Assembly (NCBI GenBank): GCA_009760855.2
Contig: WPIO01000004.1
Span: forward strand, 10,723,501 to 10,787,500
DNA: 64,000 nucleotides
From: Cristatella mucedo
Taxonomy: Eukaryota > Bryozoa > Phylactolaemata > Cristatellidae
Direction: 5' to 3'
How positions within the stretch are numbered: position 1 is the stretch's first letter; every line of letters begins with the position of its first letter. A model generated the notes under the pieces. It was not told the origin of the DNA. It ran no database searches and worked only from the letters and a program-made list of their open reading frames with translations. Shown here one piece after another: positions 1-12,500 of this stretch. Position numbers and translations under genes: made by a program.

Positions 1-86
1 GGCGCTTCACGTGTGCCGCAGGGCACGAGCCCACGACCTTGGCTAGACCTTGGTCGGGGCAAGCACCTTTAACAATGGGCCAAACG
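1..86 (-). mobile_element. SINE1 copy, cut by the window edge
   Basis: On the minus strand this reads as the tRNA-like head of SINE1: an A-box-like stretch (GGCCCATTGTTAAAGG, degenerate), then a B-box-like GTGGGCTCGTGCCC and the start of the CACGTGAAGCGCC tail. Better copies of the same unit lie at 27096-27247 and 43590-43722 (minus) and 23215-23372 (plus). It sits in an RNASEH2B intron, antisense to the gene. Confidence 0.7.
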
Positions 87-457
87 TGCGCAGCAAATGC
101 AAAAGCAAAGTTTCAGCAAAGAGCTGCATTCATAGCAGATTCTGAGAATCAGTCGACATTTGCCGTGAGACTCGCGTGTTGCACTGAGCAAGATATGCCG
201 CTGCCGAGATATCGAAATGGCGGGCTTCAGTGCTTAGCACAATTCTAGGACGAGATCTATAAGCTCAGCTTTTGTGAGGGGAGACGGATCAAGTAGAGCA
301 TTGTGAGCGAGGCAGCGATGTTACACCATGCGTGCCAGATGTGTCACTGGCTGGTCACGTGCCGCTGCTCATGCTGTCACGTGGAGCAGTGTGGGCATCA
401 TGGACACGGTATTCTTCCAAAGGCGTTCTTTAACGGCTGCAGGTCATCTCTTTCCAG

Positions 458-575
458 GCGACTCGCAGCGTGCCAGTGGAGCAGCTGCTCGAAGACGAAG
501 ATTTTCCCGACGTCTCGCTTCTGAGCAGGTGCCTTGCACTAGGCCGAAGCATTGCCGAAATAGCCGATGTGAAAG
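458..575 (+). CDS. RNASEH2B: RNASEH2B exon (first in window)
   Basis: The acceptor is tttccag at 451-457 and the donor gtatgc at 576. It encodes 39 codons plus one base, ending in the IADVK stretch. Human RNASEH2B has QPLDQVVVDNVFPNCILLL at the matching place. The first base of the next exon's split codon gives Asp (G|AT), which supports the join. Confidence 0.78.
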
Positions 576-3500
576 GTATGCTGGCTAGAGGAGATAATTC
601 GTGATAACTTGTGAGGTACCCTGGGGTAGGGCTTGTTAGCCACGCTTATTGGTCGTTACTTTGTGTATGGCTTGGTTACTTCGCACGCTTTAAAATGTAC
701 CCTTAGCCACCGGTTGCATCGATCTATTGCTCGAATAAAAAAATCTCTGATGGCCAAGGTTTGGTTATGGCGCATTTGCTCTGCCTAATTATAGGTTTCA
801 GGATATGTGTTTGCGATTGCTAAGGAATCAGTTCTCGAGCGAGCACACCGAGTGCTGCTGAATGGGATAGAAAAGATGACGAGGTTCTAATCTGGACCGC
901 ATGTAAACCGCAATTTACGCTTTGCAGGTGTTGCTCAGTGTTGCAGGCAGACGGTGCCTTCCATATTCCGAAACAACTGCTTTGCGTTTAGTCCCTGCTA
1001 AATTCGTGTATTTAAAAAAGCTATTTTTTGTGCACCGCAGGAAGATTGTTCTTGATTTGCTCAATGGGTAAGAGTACTGGACCAACAAGTCGGAGGCTTA
1101 GCAAATTATTATTATTTTTTCAGTCAGTCCAGCTGCAGGCAGCCTCCGCTAGCTCTCTAACCACAATTTACTAATCACGTGGTGACCAAGGCATGTCTCA
1201 AGTTATCTCCTTGGGGGCATGGAAGTGCAGGAACCACAAATGCCACTGGCATTTGTGGGGTACCTCTTGGAAACGGCTCTAGCAATTTGCCCCATGCTAT
1301 TTCTTTCTCGTTCGAGTCCAATACGAGCTTCGGCTGGGAGGACTCGATAGTGTAGAGGGGGTGGGGCAGTGGGCTCAGCATTTACCTTGTGCAGCTGGTT
1401 GTGCATGGTTCGTCGCAGATGGACGGCTGTTATTGACGACTTGCTAGCAGGACTTACTATTCAATAGTCACACTGATTGTGTTGCAAGTGCACCGTAGCG
1501 ACTCGAGCACCCCGGGTTCTTTTCAATTAAGTGCACCATTCGAGTGAAATAGTATAGCCATAACTCGTCCTAAAAAAATAGACAAGGGAGCAGGTGCATT
1601 ACTTTGACCTTGAGATGACCTTGATTTCATTAAGCCAAGCTTTGGCTCCTCTTTAGGAAAATTCCGGGCTACTCTGAAAAATGCAGTCTAGCAGGCATGT
1701 GCACTTAAGTCCTTTGCCACGCGTGCACGACTCTGCTGGCAGTGCCAGTCCCCGTGCACATTCGTACTAAATAGCATTGGAGCTGATCTCTCAAAGTTCA
1801 GCTAGCAAGTCGCCCTTTGATGCAGCTTGCACAAAGACTGAGGTGCACCGATGGTACCAGGCCACGGCAGCAGCGCCCATACCTTAATATAACAAGTTCA
1901 TGTCACTAGCCTAGAGCAGTCCATTCATTCGGCAGCCGTGACACAGTGCTGCATGCACACAATACCAGCGTACAGTTCGAAGCCGAAGGCGGAGCTGACT
2001 GGCTCGAACTTCTGTGGGTGATTATTCAAGTATCCGTACTGATCTCTCGGCCATAATCTAGCCAATGTAGCATCCCTACGTTTCAGTTGCACCGTCCTTG
2101 GCGGAATGTTTACGTGACTGGGACGTAAAATTCGCGCATGTATCTCCGTTTGTAACTCCACAAAGACTATGTGGGTGAGGCTGAAACTGGTGCAGCAGTT
2201 CAGCTAAGTATGGAGGAGCCAAGCCGTGGCAGGCATTGTGGGTCAGCCTGAGAACTTCGCTCTGTTTCCATTGCTCAACCGGCATTCATCCTAGCTTTTT
2301 AGCAAGGGAGACACGTGCTCAAACCTCTGAGACTTGAAAACTTGGTCATGGGTTCGAGTTCTTCTAGAGCGCCTCTCATCTCGCCTGGGCATCACTGGCA
2401 CTGCTCTGCAATGGTTCAAGTCCTATCTTAGTGGGAGACTCCAGAGTATTGACGTGAATGGACAAAGATCATCCGAAGTACCTCTGAAAATATGGGGTAC
2501 CTCAGGGCTCCGTGCAAGGTCCGGTTCTTTTCACGGTTTATACTCTGCCTCTTGCTGATGTGATTGCCAAGCACAATCGAGGCTTTCACTTCTATGCGGA
2601 TGACACTCAGTTGTACCTTTGCTTTGATCCCTCCCAGCCTTCGATCACCTCGAGTTATCTCAACTCACTTGCTGCATGTATTGACGACATTCGCATACGG
2701 ATGGCAGCAAATTTTATAAAAACTAAACGATGATAAAAACTAGCTTACTAGTTATGGGCAAACCCATTGTGATTCAGAATTTGGAAAGGCTGACACTCAA
2801 AATTGGCTCTGCCAGCATATCTCCCATTGAATCAGCTCGAAATCTAGGTGTCGTGTTCCAAAGTGACCTGTCGTTAGACGACGACATCAGCTCCACAGTC
2901 AAGTCTGCCTACTTTCAGCTACATAACATTGCTAAAATTCGGGCTTGTTCAGATAAGGATACCACGTCTAAATTGGTCCATGCATTCGTGACATCCTGTC
3001 TTGACTTCTGTAACTCACTCACTTGCTTGGCCTACTGGCATGTGCAATCAGGCGATTACAGATGGTGTAAAACACGGCAGTTAGGCTTGTCTGTCGTGAG
3101 CCTCGCAATTGCCATATCACACCACTTCTCGCCGACCTGCACTGGCTACCGGTCAAGCAACGGATCGACTTCAAGGTTTAGCCGCTCACTTTTAGGTCAC
3201 TTCATTCTTTGGCTCCAGGCTATCTCTCAGATCTACTCCCCCACCAGGCCAAGCATCGTACAACCTGCTTTTCGGAATCCAACAGTTTACCAATACCTCG
3301 TACAAACCTTAAATCCTTTGGAGACCGTGCATTTAGTTCGTATGCTCCCAAAGCCTGGAACTCCCTCCCGACTTGCGTCGGAACATCCCCTGACTTTACC
3401 ACATTTAAAAAACAGATCTATTTAGGACAGCATTTAGTAGGTCTCTTGGATTTGTCCTTAATAAAAAAAAATAAAAATCCTAGCTGAGTCTCTTTTTGTA

Positions 3501-6500
3501 TAGTGACAGAAAAGATTTTACGGCTTTCACCGCCGCTTGCAGTGGCGATAAAGAATCGCCCACCGCAGGAATCGAACTTACGACTTTGGGATCGAGGTCG
3601 TGAAAGCAACCGCCTTACCTAGTGTGCCATTACGGCTCACCACCCTTTATGTGCTTATGCGTGCTGACACTGTGCATGCTGCCACTAACCACACTTGCAT
3701 GCTGACCCTATGCATGTCACCTGTAAGCATGCTATTCATGTTGTTTATCAAGCATGATATTACTCACCATTCAATCGCGTTTCCCCTTGCAGCAAATGTA
3801 AAGCACCTAAGAAGAGATTGAGTTATCTGAGGGCACTTTATCAAGTGCATTATTATTATTATTAATCTTATTATTGTTATTAATCCTTGGTGGGCGATCC
3901 TTTATTGCCGCTGCAAGCGACGATGATAGCATTCAAGGCTCTTCTGCCGTAATACAGAAGAAGCTGTCAAATCAGCTTGCATTTTTTATGACCCGTTATT
4001 CTTTCACCTATGCTGAGCTACCCTGCTTGTATGCTGTTAGTGCAGTCATGGTTTTGAAATATTTTTTAGATATTTTGAGACTATTTAATATTTATTTCAA
4101 ACCCGCTTTTTACGGTAGATATAATAAGGGAACTGGGCTGAAGCTCGTGCCGTTTGACCTTGACCTGACTCGTTTGTTTGTTAATGCTAACCTCGGTCGG
4201 CCAATGCAAATGGCTGTAATTTTTGTTGTCGATCACTTATATTTAAAAAAATAATTGATTTGTCACTCGTAGACAAGTAAGACGTGGTGTTTGTCTAATT
4301 GCATGCCACGTGTTGTAATTAATGACTTCATTACTTAGGCTTCTGCAATACTCTACTTGCAGGTCATACTGCCTAGCGATAAGACACTTATAGTTGGTCC
4401 AAAACTCTGCTGCGAGGCTTGTCTGCCCGGTACCTCGTAACTACAATAGTACACCACATCTGACCGACCTTTAGCAGCTCTGCATAAAGCCACATTGATT
4501 TTAATGTCCTGCCATTGGTTTCTTTACTTTCTTCTCCTGCAGATCTATCAGAAATACTTTCTAATCAGGCACCCTCGCTGCTGATTCTCAAATCGCATAG
4601 CTGTACCTCGAATCCTGTGGAGAGCGTACTTGTGCAGTGCCTGTGCTTCCAAATCCCGGAACTCTACCGTCGGTCAACTCGACATTCCCTGACTTAATAA
4701 CATTGAAAAAGAAACTGCAAATCTGCCTGTTCCTTATATTATTTGCGCCCGCCGAATGAATTTGTTTTTGTGTGTCTGTGTGTTGAAATTGTGCATTTTA
4801 TCAATTATCAGTTGACATGTTTCCTTTGCAGCACGTGTAAGTGCCTAGAAAGAGTGAATGAGTTCTCTTGGACTACATAGTCTGCATGTTTTATTTTTAT
4901 TATTATTAACTGACTAATTGTTGTGCCATACCTTTTTCTGGCAGATGCTGCTGGCTGCCAAGCTGTATGCCTGAACATGGAGAAGACGATGAAGTGGATT
5001 GAGCAAAAGGTCAGCCTCATTTGGATCCTGCAATCTTAACAAGCTGGGGTCATTGTCTTAGGTGTCTTTTGCGATTCCACTGTCCGACGCCATCAGTGGT
5101 TTCCACCTTGTGGGGTGGCTGTTGGATAGCTGTATATCCTGTATGGGCTCTCAAGCATTGTGCATTGGCGAATAATAATAATGATTATAATAATGCACTT
5201 GATAAAGCACCCTCAGATAACTCAATCTCTTTCTAGGCGCTTTACATTTGCTGGAAAGGGAAACGCGATTGAATGGTGAGTAATATCATGCTTGATAAAC
5301 ATCATGAATAATATGGTTACAGGTGACAGGCATAGGGTCAGCATGCAAGTGTGGTTAGTGGCAGCATGCACAGTGTCAGCATGCATAAGCACATTAAGGA
5401 CAAATCAAAGGCACCCACTAAATGCTGTCCTAAATAGTTGTGTTTTAAGTTCTTTTTAAATGTGGTCAAGTCAGGGGATGTTCCGACGCAAGTCGGGAGG
5501 GAGTTCCAGGCTTTGGGAGCATACGAACTAAATGCACGGTCTCCAAAGGATTTGAAGTTTGTACGAGGTATTGGTAAAATATTGGATTCCGAAAAGCAGG
5601 TTGTACGATGCTTGGCCTGGTGGGGGAGTAGATCTGAGAGATAGCCTGGAGCCAAAGAATGAAGTGACCTAAAAGTGAGCGACTAAACCTTGAAGTCGAT
5701 CCGTTGCTTGACCGGTAGCCAGTGCAGGTCGGCGAGAAGTGGTGTGATATGGCAATTGCGAGGCTCACGACAGACAAGCCTAACTGCCGTGTTTTACACC
5801 ATCTGTAATCGCCTGATTGCACATACCAGTAGGCCAGCAAGCAGTGAGTTACAGAAGTCAAGACGGGATGTCACGAATGCATGGACCAATTTAGACGTGG
5901 TATCCTTATCTGAACAAGCCCGAATTTTAGCAATGTTATGTAGCTGAAAGTAGGCAGACTTGACTGTGGAGCTGATGTCGTCGTCTAGCGACAGGTCACT
6001 TTGGAACACGACACCTAGATTTCGAGCTGATTCAATGGGAGATATGCTGGCAGAGCCAATTTTGAGCGTCAGCCTTTCCAAATTCTGAATCACAATGGGT
6101 TTGCCCATAACTAGTAAGCTAGTTTTTATCATCGTTTAGTTTTTATAAAATTTGCTGCCATCCATGTGCGGATGTCATGAATACATGCAGTAAGTGAGTT
6201 GAGATAATTCGAGGTGATCGAAGGCTGGGAGGGATCAAAGTAAAGGTACGACTGAGTGTCATCCGCATAGAAGTGAAAGCCTAGATTGTGCTTGGCAATC
6301 ACATCGGCAAGAGGGAGAGTATAAACCGTGAAAAGAACCGGACCTAGCACGGAGCCCTGAGGTACCCCATATTTTCAGAGGTACTTCGGATGATCTTTGT
6401 CCATTCACGTCAATACTCTGGAGTCTCCCACTAAGATAGGACCTGAACCACTGCAGAGCAGTGCCAGTGATGCCCAGGGAGATTAGATGTGCTCTAGAAG

Positions 6501-9500
6501 AACTTTGTGATCGATAGTATCAAAAGCTGCCGAAAGATAGAGCAAAACAAGCAGAGACACTCTACCTATCGTCTTAAATGTCTTTTATGGCTAACTTTTA
6601 TGTTTAACTTCTGGGATGGCTAACTTGCTTTTGAAAGTGGCCTCTAAAAAGTACAATAATCCGGCAAACGTTTGCAGTTCAGTGGCCACAATCATGCCCC
6701 AAGACAAAAAAATCAAGAAATGGGCATTTTTTTATTGTGGGGTAGTTGCGACGTTATACTTGTGCTGCGGCTTCAGCAATTCTTTGCTGGAGTTTGGGTC
6801 TGCTATGCTTAAGTACGGCTCATCGAATCCAATTTCTGTATCACTGTGTTTCGAGCTTGCTAATCGCCTACCGCCGTCGTTTGCACTTGCCAGTGAAGCA
6901 AGAGTAGGTCTGTCGCGTGGATAAGAGCCACATTCTGCCACACTAAGGCGCAAGCCTGATTGTTTTCGTTTCATCGATTGCTCTTATTCTCAACTTTCTT
7001 TTTTATAGGTCGCGAAATTAGCAGGTCATTTGGAGGTGAAAAAGCACGACGTTTCACTCGGTTCGAAGTCGTCGTCTTTTGTGCCGAGCGATGCATTTCG
7101 GGATACATCTTCCAGTAAGTGGTCTGTTTTATCTGCATGCAATAAGTGGCGCATAGAGCATGCCCACTCTCTCATCATGGCCCTCTGTAGGAGATGTCGA
7201 ATGATAGTTTCTTCTGGAATGATCCTATGAATGCCTATTAAATGGTGGCTTGTGCAAGTAGTAACAAAGTGGTCTTAATATCTAGCAGGTGCTAGCCAAT
7301 AGTCAGAAAGCACTTTGGCAGGGCCTACATTCTCATGCCTGTCACCACGGGTCTTGAGAACGATTCTGCCACGGTTGCTGGTCCTGCTGTCCCCCCTCTG
7401 CCCCCTGATCTTAGCTCTGGGGTAAGGTACTTGCACTTCACTACCCACGACATGGTTTTGAGTCTTGCAGCGGACAATTCTATATTGTCCACTTTAAATG
7501 GTGGAGGGGATAGCTGCTAAGCTTATCTGCTGCTATGTCATGAGGCCTTCGAATCAGCCAACCTTTACTTCAATTTTGCATTTGTGCCCTTATGTTCCCA
7601 CACAAGGTCGATCTACCAAGGAAGCACTGCAATTATTAATTATTTATTTTAATGATTGTATTATTTATTTATTTATTTTTATTATGTATTTATTTGTTAT
7701 ATTATTTTATTTATTTATTATTTTATTTTAATTCTTATCATTAATTAATTAGCTGGCTAAAATGTGTTTTCGGCTTGGTCGTTTATGGATTTGTTTTTAT
7801 AACCAGGGACTTGGAACACCAATGTGAGGATATATATGCAGTGCTGGCTCAAAAATCTGAACATCCTGAGAATCGACTTATAATCTCTGATAATTCAGTT
7901 TTTTCGTGGACTGCAGGCCATCATAATTTTACCAGAGCATATGATTTGCATGAGTTAGCGATATTTTTAACAAATCGGAAATGCTATCAAACTAGATATC
8001 TTACCAGGTGAAAAATATTCGCAGCGACCCTGCTTTTGTAGTAATGGGGGGGGGGAATTTCTGGCTCCCGACAAGTCGCCATCCTCGACAGAGATTATTT
8101 TCTAGTACCGTCGGACCACTGCAAAGTAAGATTTAGTAGATGCATCTAGTACCCAACTACAAAAATGTATCTCACCAACCCTGTTAAGCATTTTTTTTAG
8201 CAATAGAAAGTTTGAAGCATGCTAATTAGCATGCCATTTAGTTGGTCTTTTTGATTCTTTTTAGTGGGTCTCTTGTGTGCTTTTGCATGCTGACACTGTG
8301 CATGCTGCCACCAGCCATATTTGCATGCTGACCCTGTGCATGGCTTGTTGTCATTAAGCTGGCTACCACTAACTATTCCATCATGCTTCCTTTGCAGCAA
8401 ATGTAAAGGGCCTAGAAAGAGATTGAGTTCTCTGAGGATGCTATACAAATGTGTTATTATTAATTTTAATTTTCTCTGTACCATCATGATTGGTTGGTTC
8501 TTAATGTCGGCGTGGTTCAAGTGAGCACCTCGGACAGGAGTTCTGTTAGTGATACTTGCATCGTAAATGTTTCTTGGCTGAAGGTGAACATGCTTTCAAC
8601 TGCGACTTTTTGTATGCTCGGCCGTGTTTGCCTTCTCTGTTGAGTGTTTGAGTGCTCTTCTAGAAGTAGCAAAAGCTGGGATGTTATCCCTCTTGCTTTT
8701 GTGCACAGTTTTCGAGCACTAGCAGTTAACGACGGTGAAGTGTCTTGTTGCTTTCGACGCGTCTCTCTCTCCACGTTCGTTCTGGTCCTTCGCACCGATG
8801 CAGTTCTCTGCTGATCGTAGCTGTCTGCAGCTAGGAACTCGGGCCACTGTGTATTCTGTTGGGTTTTGTTGGTGTCGGCTTCAACTAGCCCTTCAGTCGA
8901 AATATGCTATCCATGAGTAGGGTACATGCAATGCAATGTGTTCTCTTCTCTGCTGTTGTGTGTAAATTGTGTTTTTGTTTTGTAGAGTCTTACCTGACAT
9001 ATGCTTTTGGAATTATATCAGAGTATTTACCTGGCGATGTGCAGCAATTGGCTGCTGCCCGCTTAGGGTAAGCATCAATGTCCTACCTGCAGCCAGCAGT
9101 CGCCGGTACAATGCATGTCTTTGACACAACCACGTTATCCATCAGTGAGCCAGATGATGGTGGCTATGTACAATATTTCACGGATGCAGTTTCTTTTCTT
9201 GCAAGTCTTCCCCACTAACTGTACGGCAAACACCATACGGCTCCCTGTCATTGGCCAGTGGCACTGTGGCCACAGTGCTGTCGACTGGTTTATTTGCAGA
9301 AGGTGTTGCATCAATGAACCTTGACTGCATCCGTGCCCAGTTTTTTGCTGCGTTCTATCATTTTCTACGTTGTTCAAACAACGGTCTCTATGCATGCAGT
9401 TGTGTAGGATTTTTATGAAACTTGTGAAATGCAGTCCAGAAAGGACCAGTATATCTAGCTCAGAGAAGCTTAATAGGCTAGAAGCTAGATGTATGCATAG

Positions 9501-12500
9501 ACTCCGTCGGACAATTTTTTTATGCATTCAGAGAGCAAGAGCATTGGGAAGAAGTTGGGAGTTCTAAAGTCCGTCCTATAGGTCTCACTGAATGGGTAAC
9601 CCAATAGAAGCGCGAAGGACAAAAGCATGCCGACCAAAGCACCCAAAGAATAATTTTAAGGGATGCTGGTTTAAATAGATTATTCATAACTAAATGTTAT
9701 TAGAAAAAATGCATACATAATATAACTCGTTATATTATAGTTATGCCAGCTTTTAAATATATTTTGAAATCTCATAGTTATATATAAAGATTAATATAGC
9801 CTAATAATGTTAACAAAATTTTTAACTACATGCTCAGGCTGTGTGATTCCTTGAAGGTAATCTCCAACCTGGTCCGCCGTGCAATTTCGAACCTCGATAA
9901 AACTGCCATTTCCATAATAGGCTTCGTGCAACCGGTTTTGATTCGGCATTGTAGGAAACAGTGTCGGGTTAACCAACCTAATTTATGGCATAGTGCATGG
10001 CCGTTCTCATGCTGTTACCTCTAATGGCCCCGACTAGCCAGCCTCTGTACGTAATCAAATGCGATACAGCTGCCACTTCCAGGGTAGGCATAGTGAAATT
10101 TCGGTTTTGAATTCACAGTACAGAAAACCGTGTTCCACGTTCACCAACCAAATTTCATGGCATAGCGCATGATTATTAGGATGCAGTTGTCCCCAATTTG
10201 CCCGGCGTGCCCTGAATTTTCGAGCTATGATACAGCTGCCATTTCCTCGCTAGGTGTCGCTCAGCCTTGGCTTTGATATAGATGGCAATGTTCCGGAGTG
10301 TACTCACCATATTTCATGCAATTGCGCATGCTCGTTCTCATGGGTGGCCTCCAATGACCCAGGCCACCCAGGCTCCCTACATATTCCAACTGCAATACAG
10401 CTGGTATTCCTAAAATAGGCATCGTGCTACTGCTGTTTTGATCCCTCATTATAGGAAACCGTGTTCCTAGTTTACCCACCAAATTGCATTCGATTGTGCA
10501 TGACCGTTATCATGCGATGTTATCTTCGATGCAGTTAATATTCCAACAATAGGCATCGTCGAACTGAGGTTTTGATTGCTTATTATGGAAAATATTATTC
10601 CGGATTTACCCACCAAATTCCATGTGATTGAGCTAAGGCAGTATATTGCTATGGCCTCTGACGGCCTGGGCCATTGGAGACTATAGCATTAGAACACAGA
10701 ACACACCCAACCAATGTCATGAAATGAGGTGGGTAAACCCGAAACATGGTTATCTGTAATGTGGCATTAAAATCATAGTTTTACAACACCTGTTGTGGGA
10801 AATGGCAGCTGTATTGCAGTTCGAATACGTAAGGAGGCTGGCTGGCCCAGGCCATTTGAGACCAGTAAGTAGTAAGCCCGCGACACCATCCTGTATAATT
10901 TGGAATCAAAACTTCAGTGTTCTGACATTCATTTCGGAAATTGAAGCTGTATCGAAGTTATTCGAAGGACCGAAACAATTCGAGTTGCAAACTAAACCTT
11001 GGATTTGCTCGTTGACCTCGTAGCTGGCTGCCAATGAATGTCTTAATAGTTGTTGATCAATGGTGCCATAAGAAGGAGGCAGCCATCGGTTAATTCGTTG
11101 AAAGCACCAGGAACATCTGCCACAAGAACGAAGCTTATAGCTAAAGTTGTTTTGACGTGCATTTGCAGATTTTCATCGTGGCGATATTCTGTTGCAAGAT
11201 TGAAATCTTGAACCTTGCGCCAAAGATGTTGTCCGAGATCAGGCAAGCATCCAACTAGCTGTGCTCCAGTAAAGATGGTTGAACAGGCATTCTGACTGGC
11301 TTTCTCAAAACATGACATGATATTTGGCGATTCAGAGTTTGCATAATTAATGCATGACAAAACTTGACGTACTATTATTACTTCCACATCTGCCGTATTG
11401 TGCAGTATTGTTTTTTGTAGTATAATAGTAATTTTTTTGGAACACAACAAGCCGGTTAAATCAATTAAATCATATACTTATAAAATTATTATTATACTTT
11501 TGCATGTTTACAGAATTATTATAGTTCTGCATGTTTTTGTTGTGCGGGCAATTTGTCGGGATTGCTAACGTTGCGTGCTTTTGACCTGCGAGCTTTTGTG
11601 GAATGGCCGGGTGCAAGGCTCCCCCCCCCCCCCGTTCAGTTAAAAATGTCCCCTAGCCTTCCTCGTGGAGGCCCGGTAACCTTTTCCAGGTAGCTACTAG
11701 GCGTTCACAGAGTTGCTAGCCAGGCTGTGAGAGTGATTTCTGAGGCCTGTCGGGTGTCGTACCTTAGGCGTGAATGGGCAGTGTTTCTTTTGAGGGAATC
11801 GGCCATTTTTCCCTATTTGGAGTTAGAAACTATGCTAGCGCAGCTCGCATTACATGTTCGCGTTCTGGGTGAGTTTCCAGTTTCATACTCATAAAGTTGG
11901 CAATTGTATTTTTTTGAGTTGCTGAGCAAATTAAAAAAAAAATCTTTTATAGACACATCTAAAGGCACCTGCCAAGCGGTTCGCTTTCGGTGCGAAACTT
12001 TAGGCACTTCTAATTAGGACGCACGTTTCCCATTTAGACCTCTAAGCAGAGCTCCTGGCTCTCACAAAAAGAGAAGCACAGATTTTGTGAGGCTACGGCA
12101 CCTCGGTCTGGGTGGCGCGCCTTTAGCTTGCTGCTTCAAGCTGTTTCTCCAGAGCGAAGCAGTGACTGCTTTTAGATGGGGCTGTGTGTGCCTGCCAGCA
12201 ATGCCCTGCACGTGGCCTTCGGGGCGTGGCTGCTTCGGACTCAACAAATCTGAGTCCCTGTCTCTTTTCAAATAGGTGCTAACGAGGCTTCTGAGCAGCC
12301 CTCTTTCATTTCAGTTACTCAGACTACTCCCCAATGGAAAATGATCATTCTTATATCGGCTGAATAGCCAGATCGTATCGATGCTACTTCGGTCGATAGA
12401 ATTGGAGTCTGCTTTCAACAAAGGCTACCGTTTCTCTATAAAAATCGAGAGAATTTCACCGAAGAGAGGCCTCGGCCTGCTGGTGGTGCACCCATGCCAC

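Noticed and set aside
3874-4254. 126-codon open frame
   Set aside because: Its first third is a SINE2 body; the rest is AT-rich without family features.
10690-11023. Coding exon (76-codon frame at 10793-11023)
   Set aside because: It lies in inverted satellite units, which explain the sequence.
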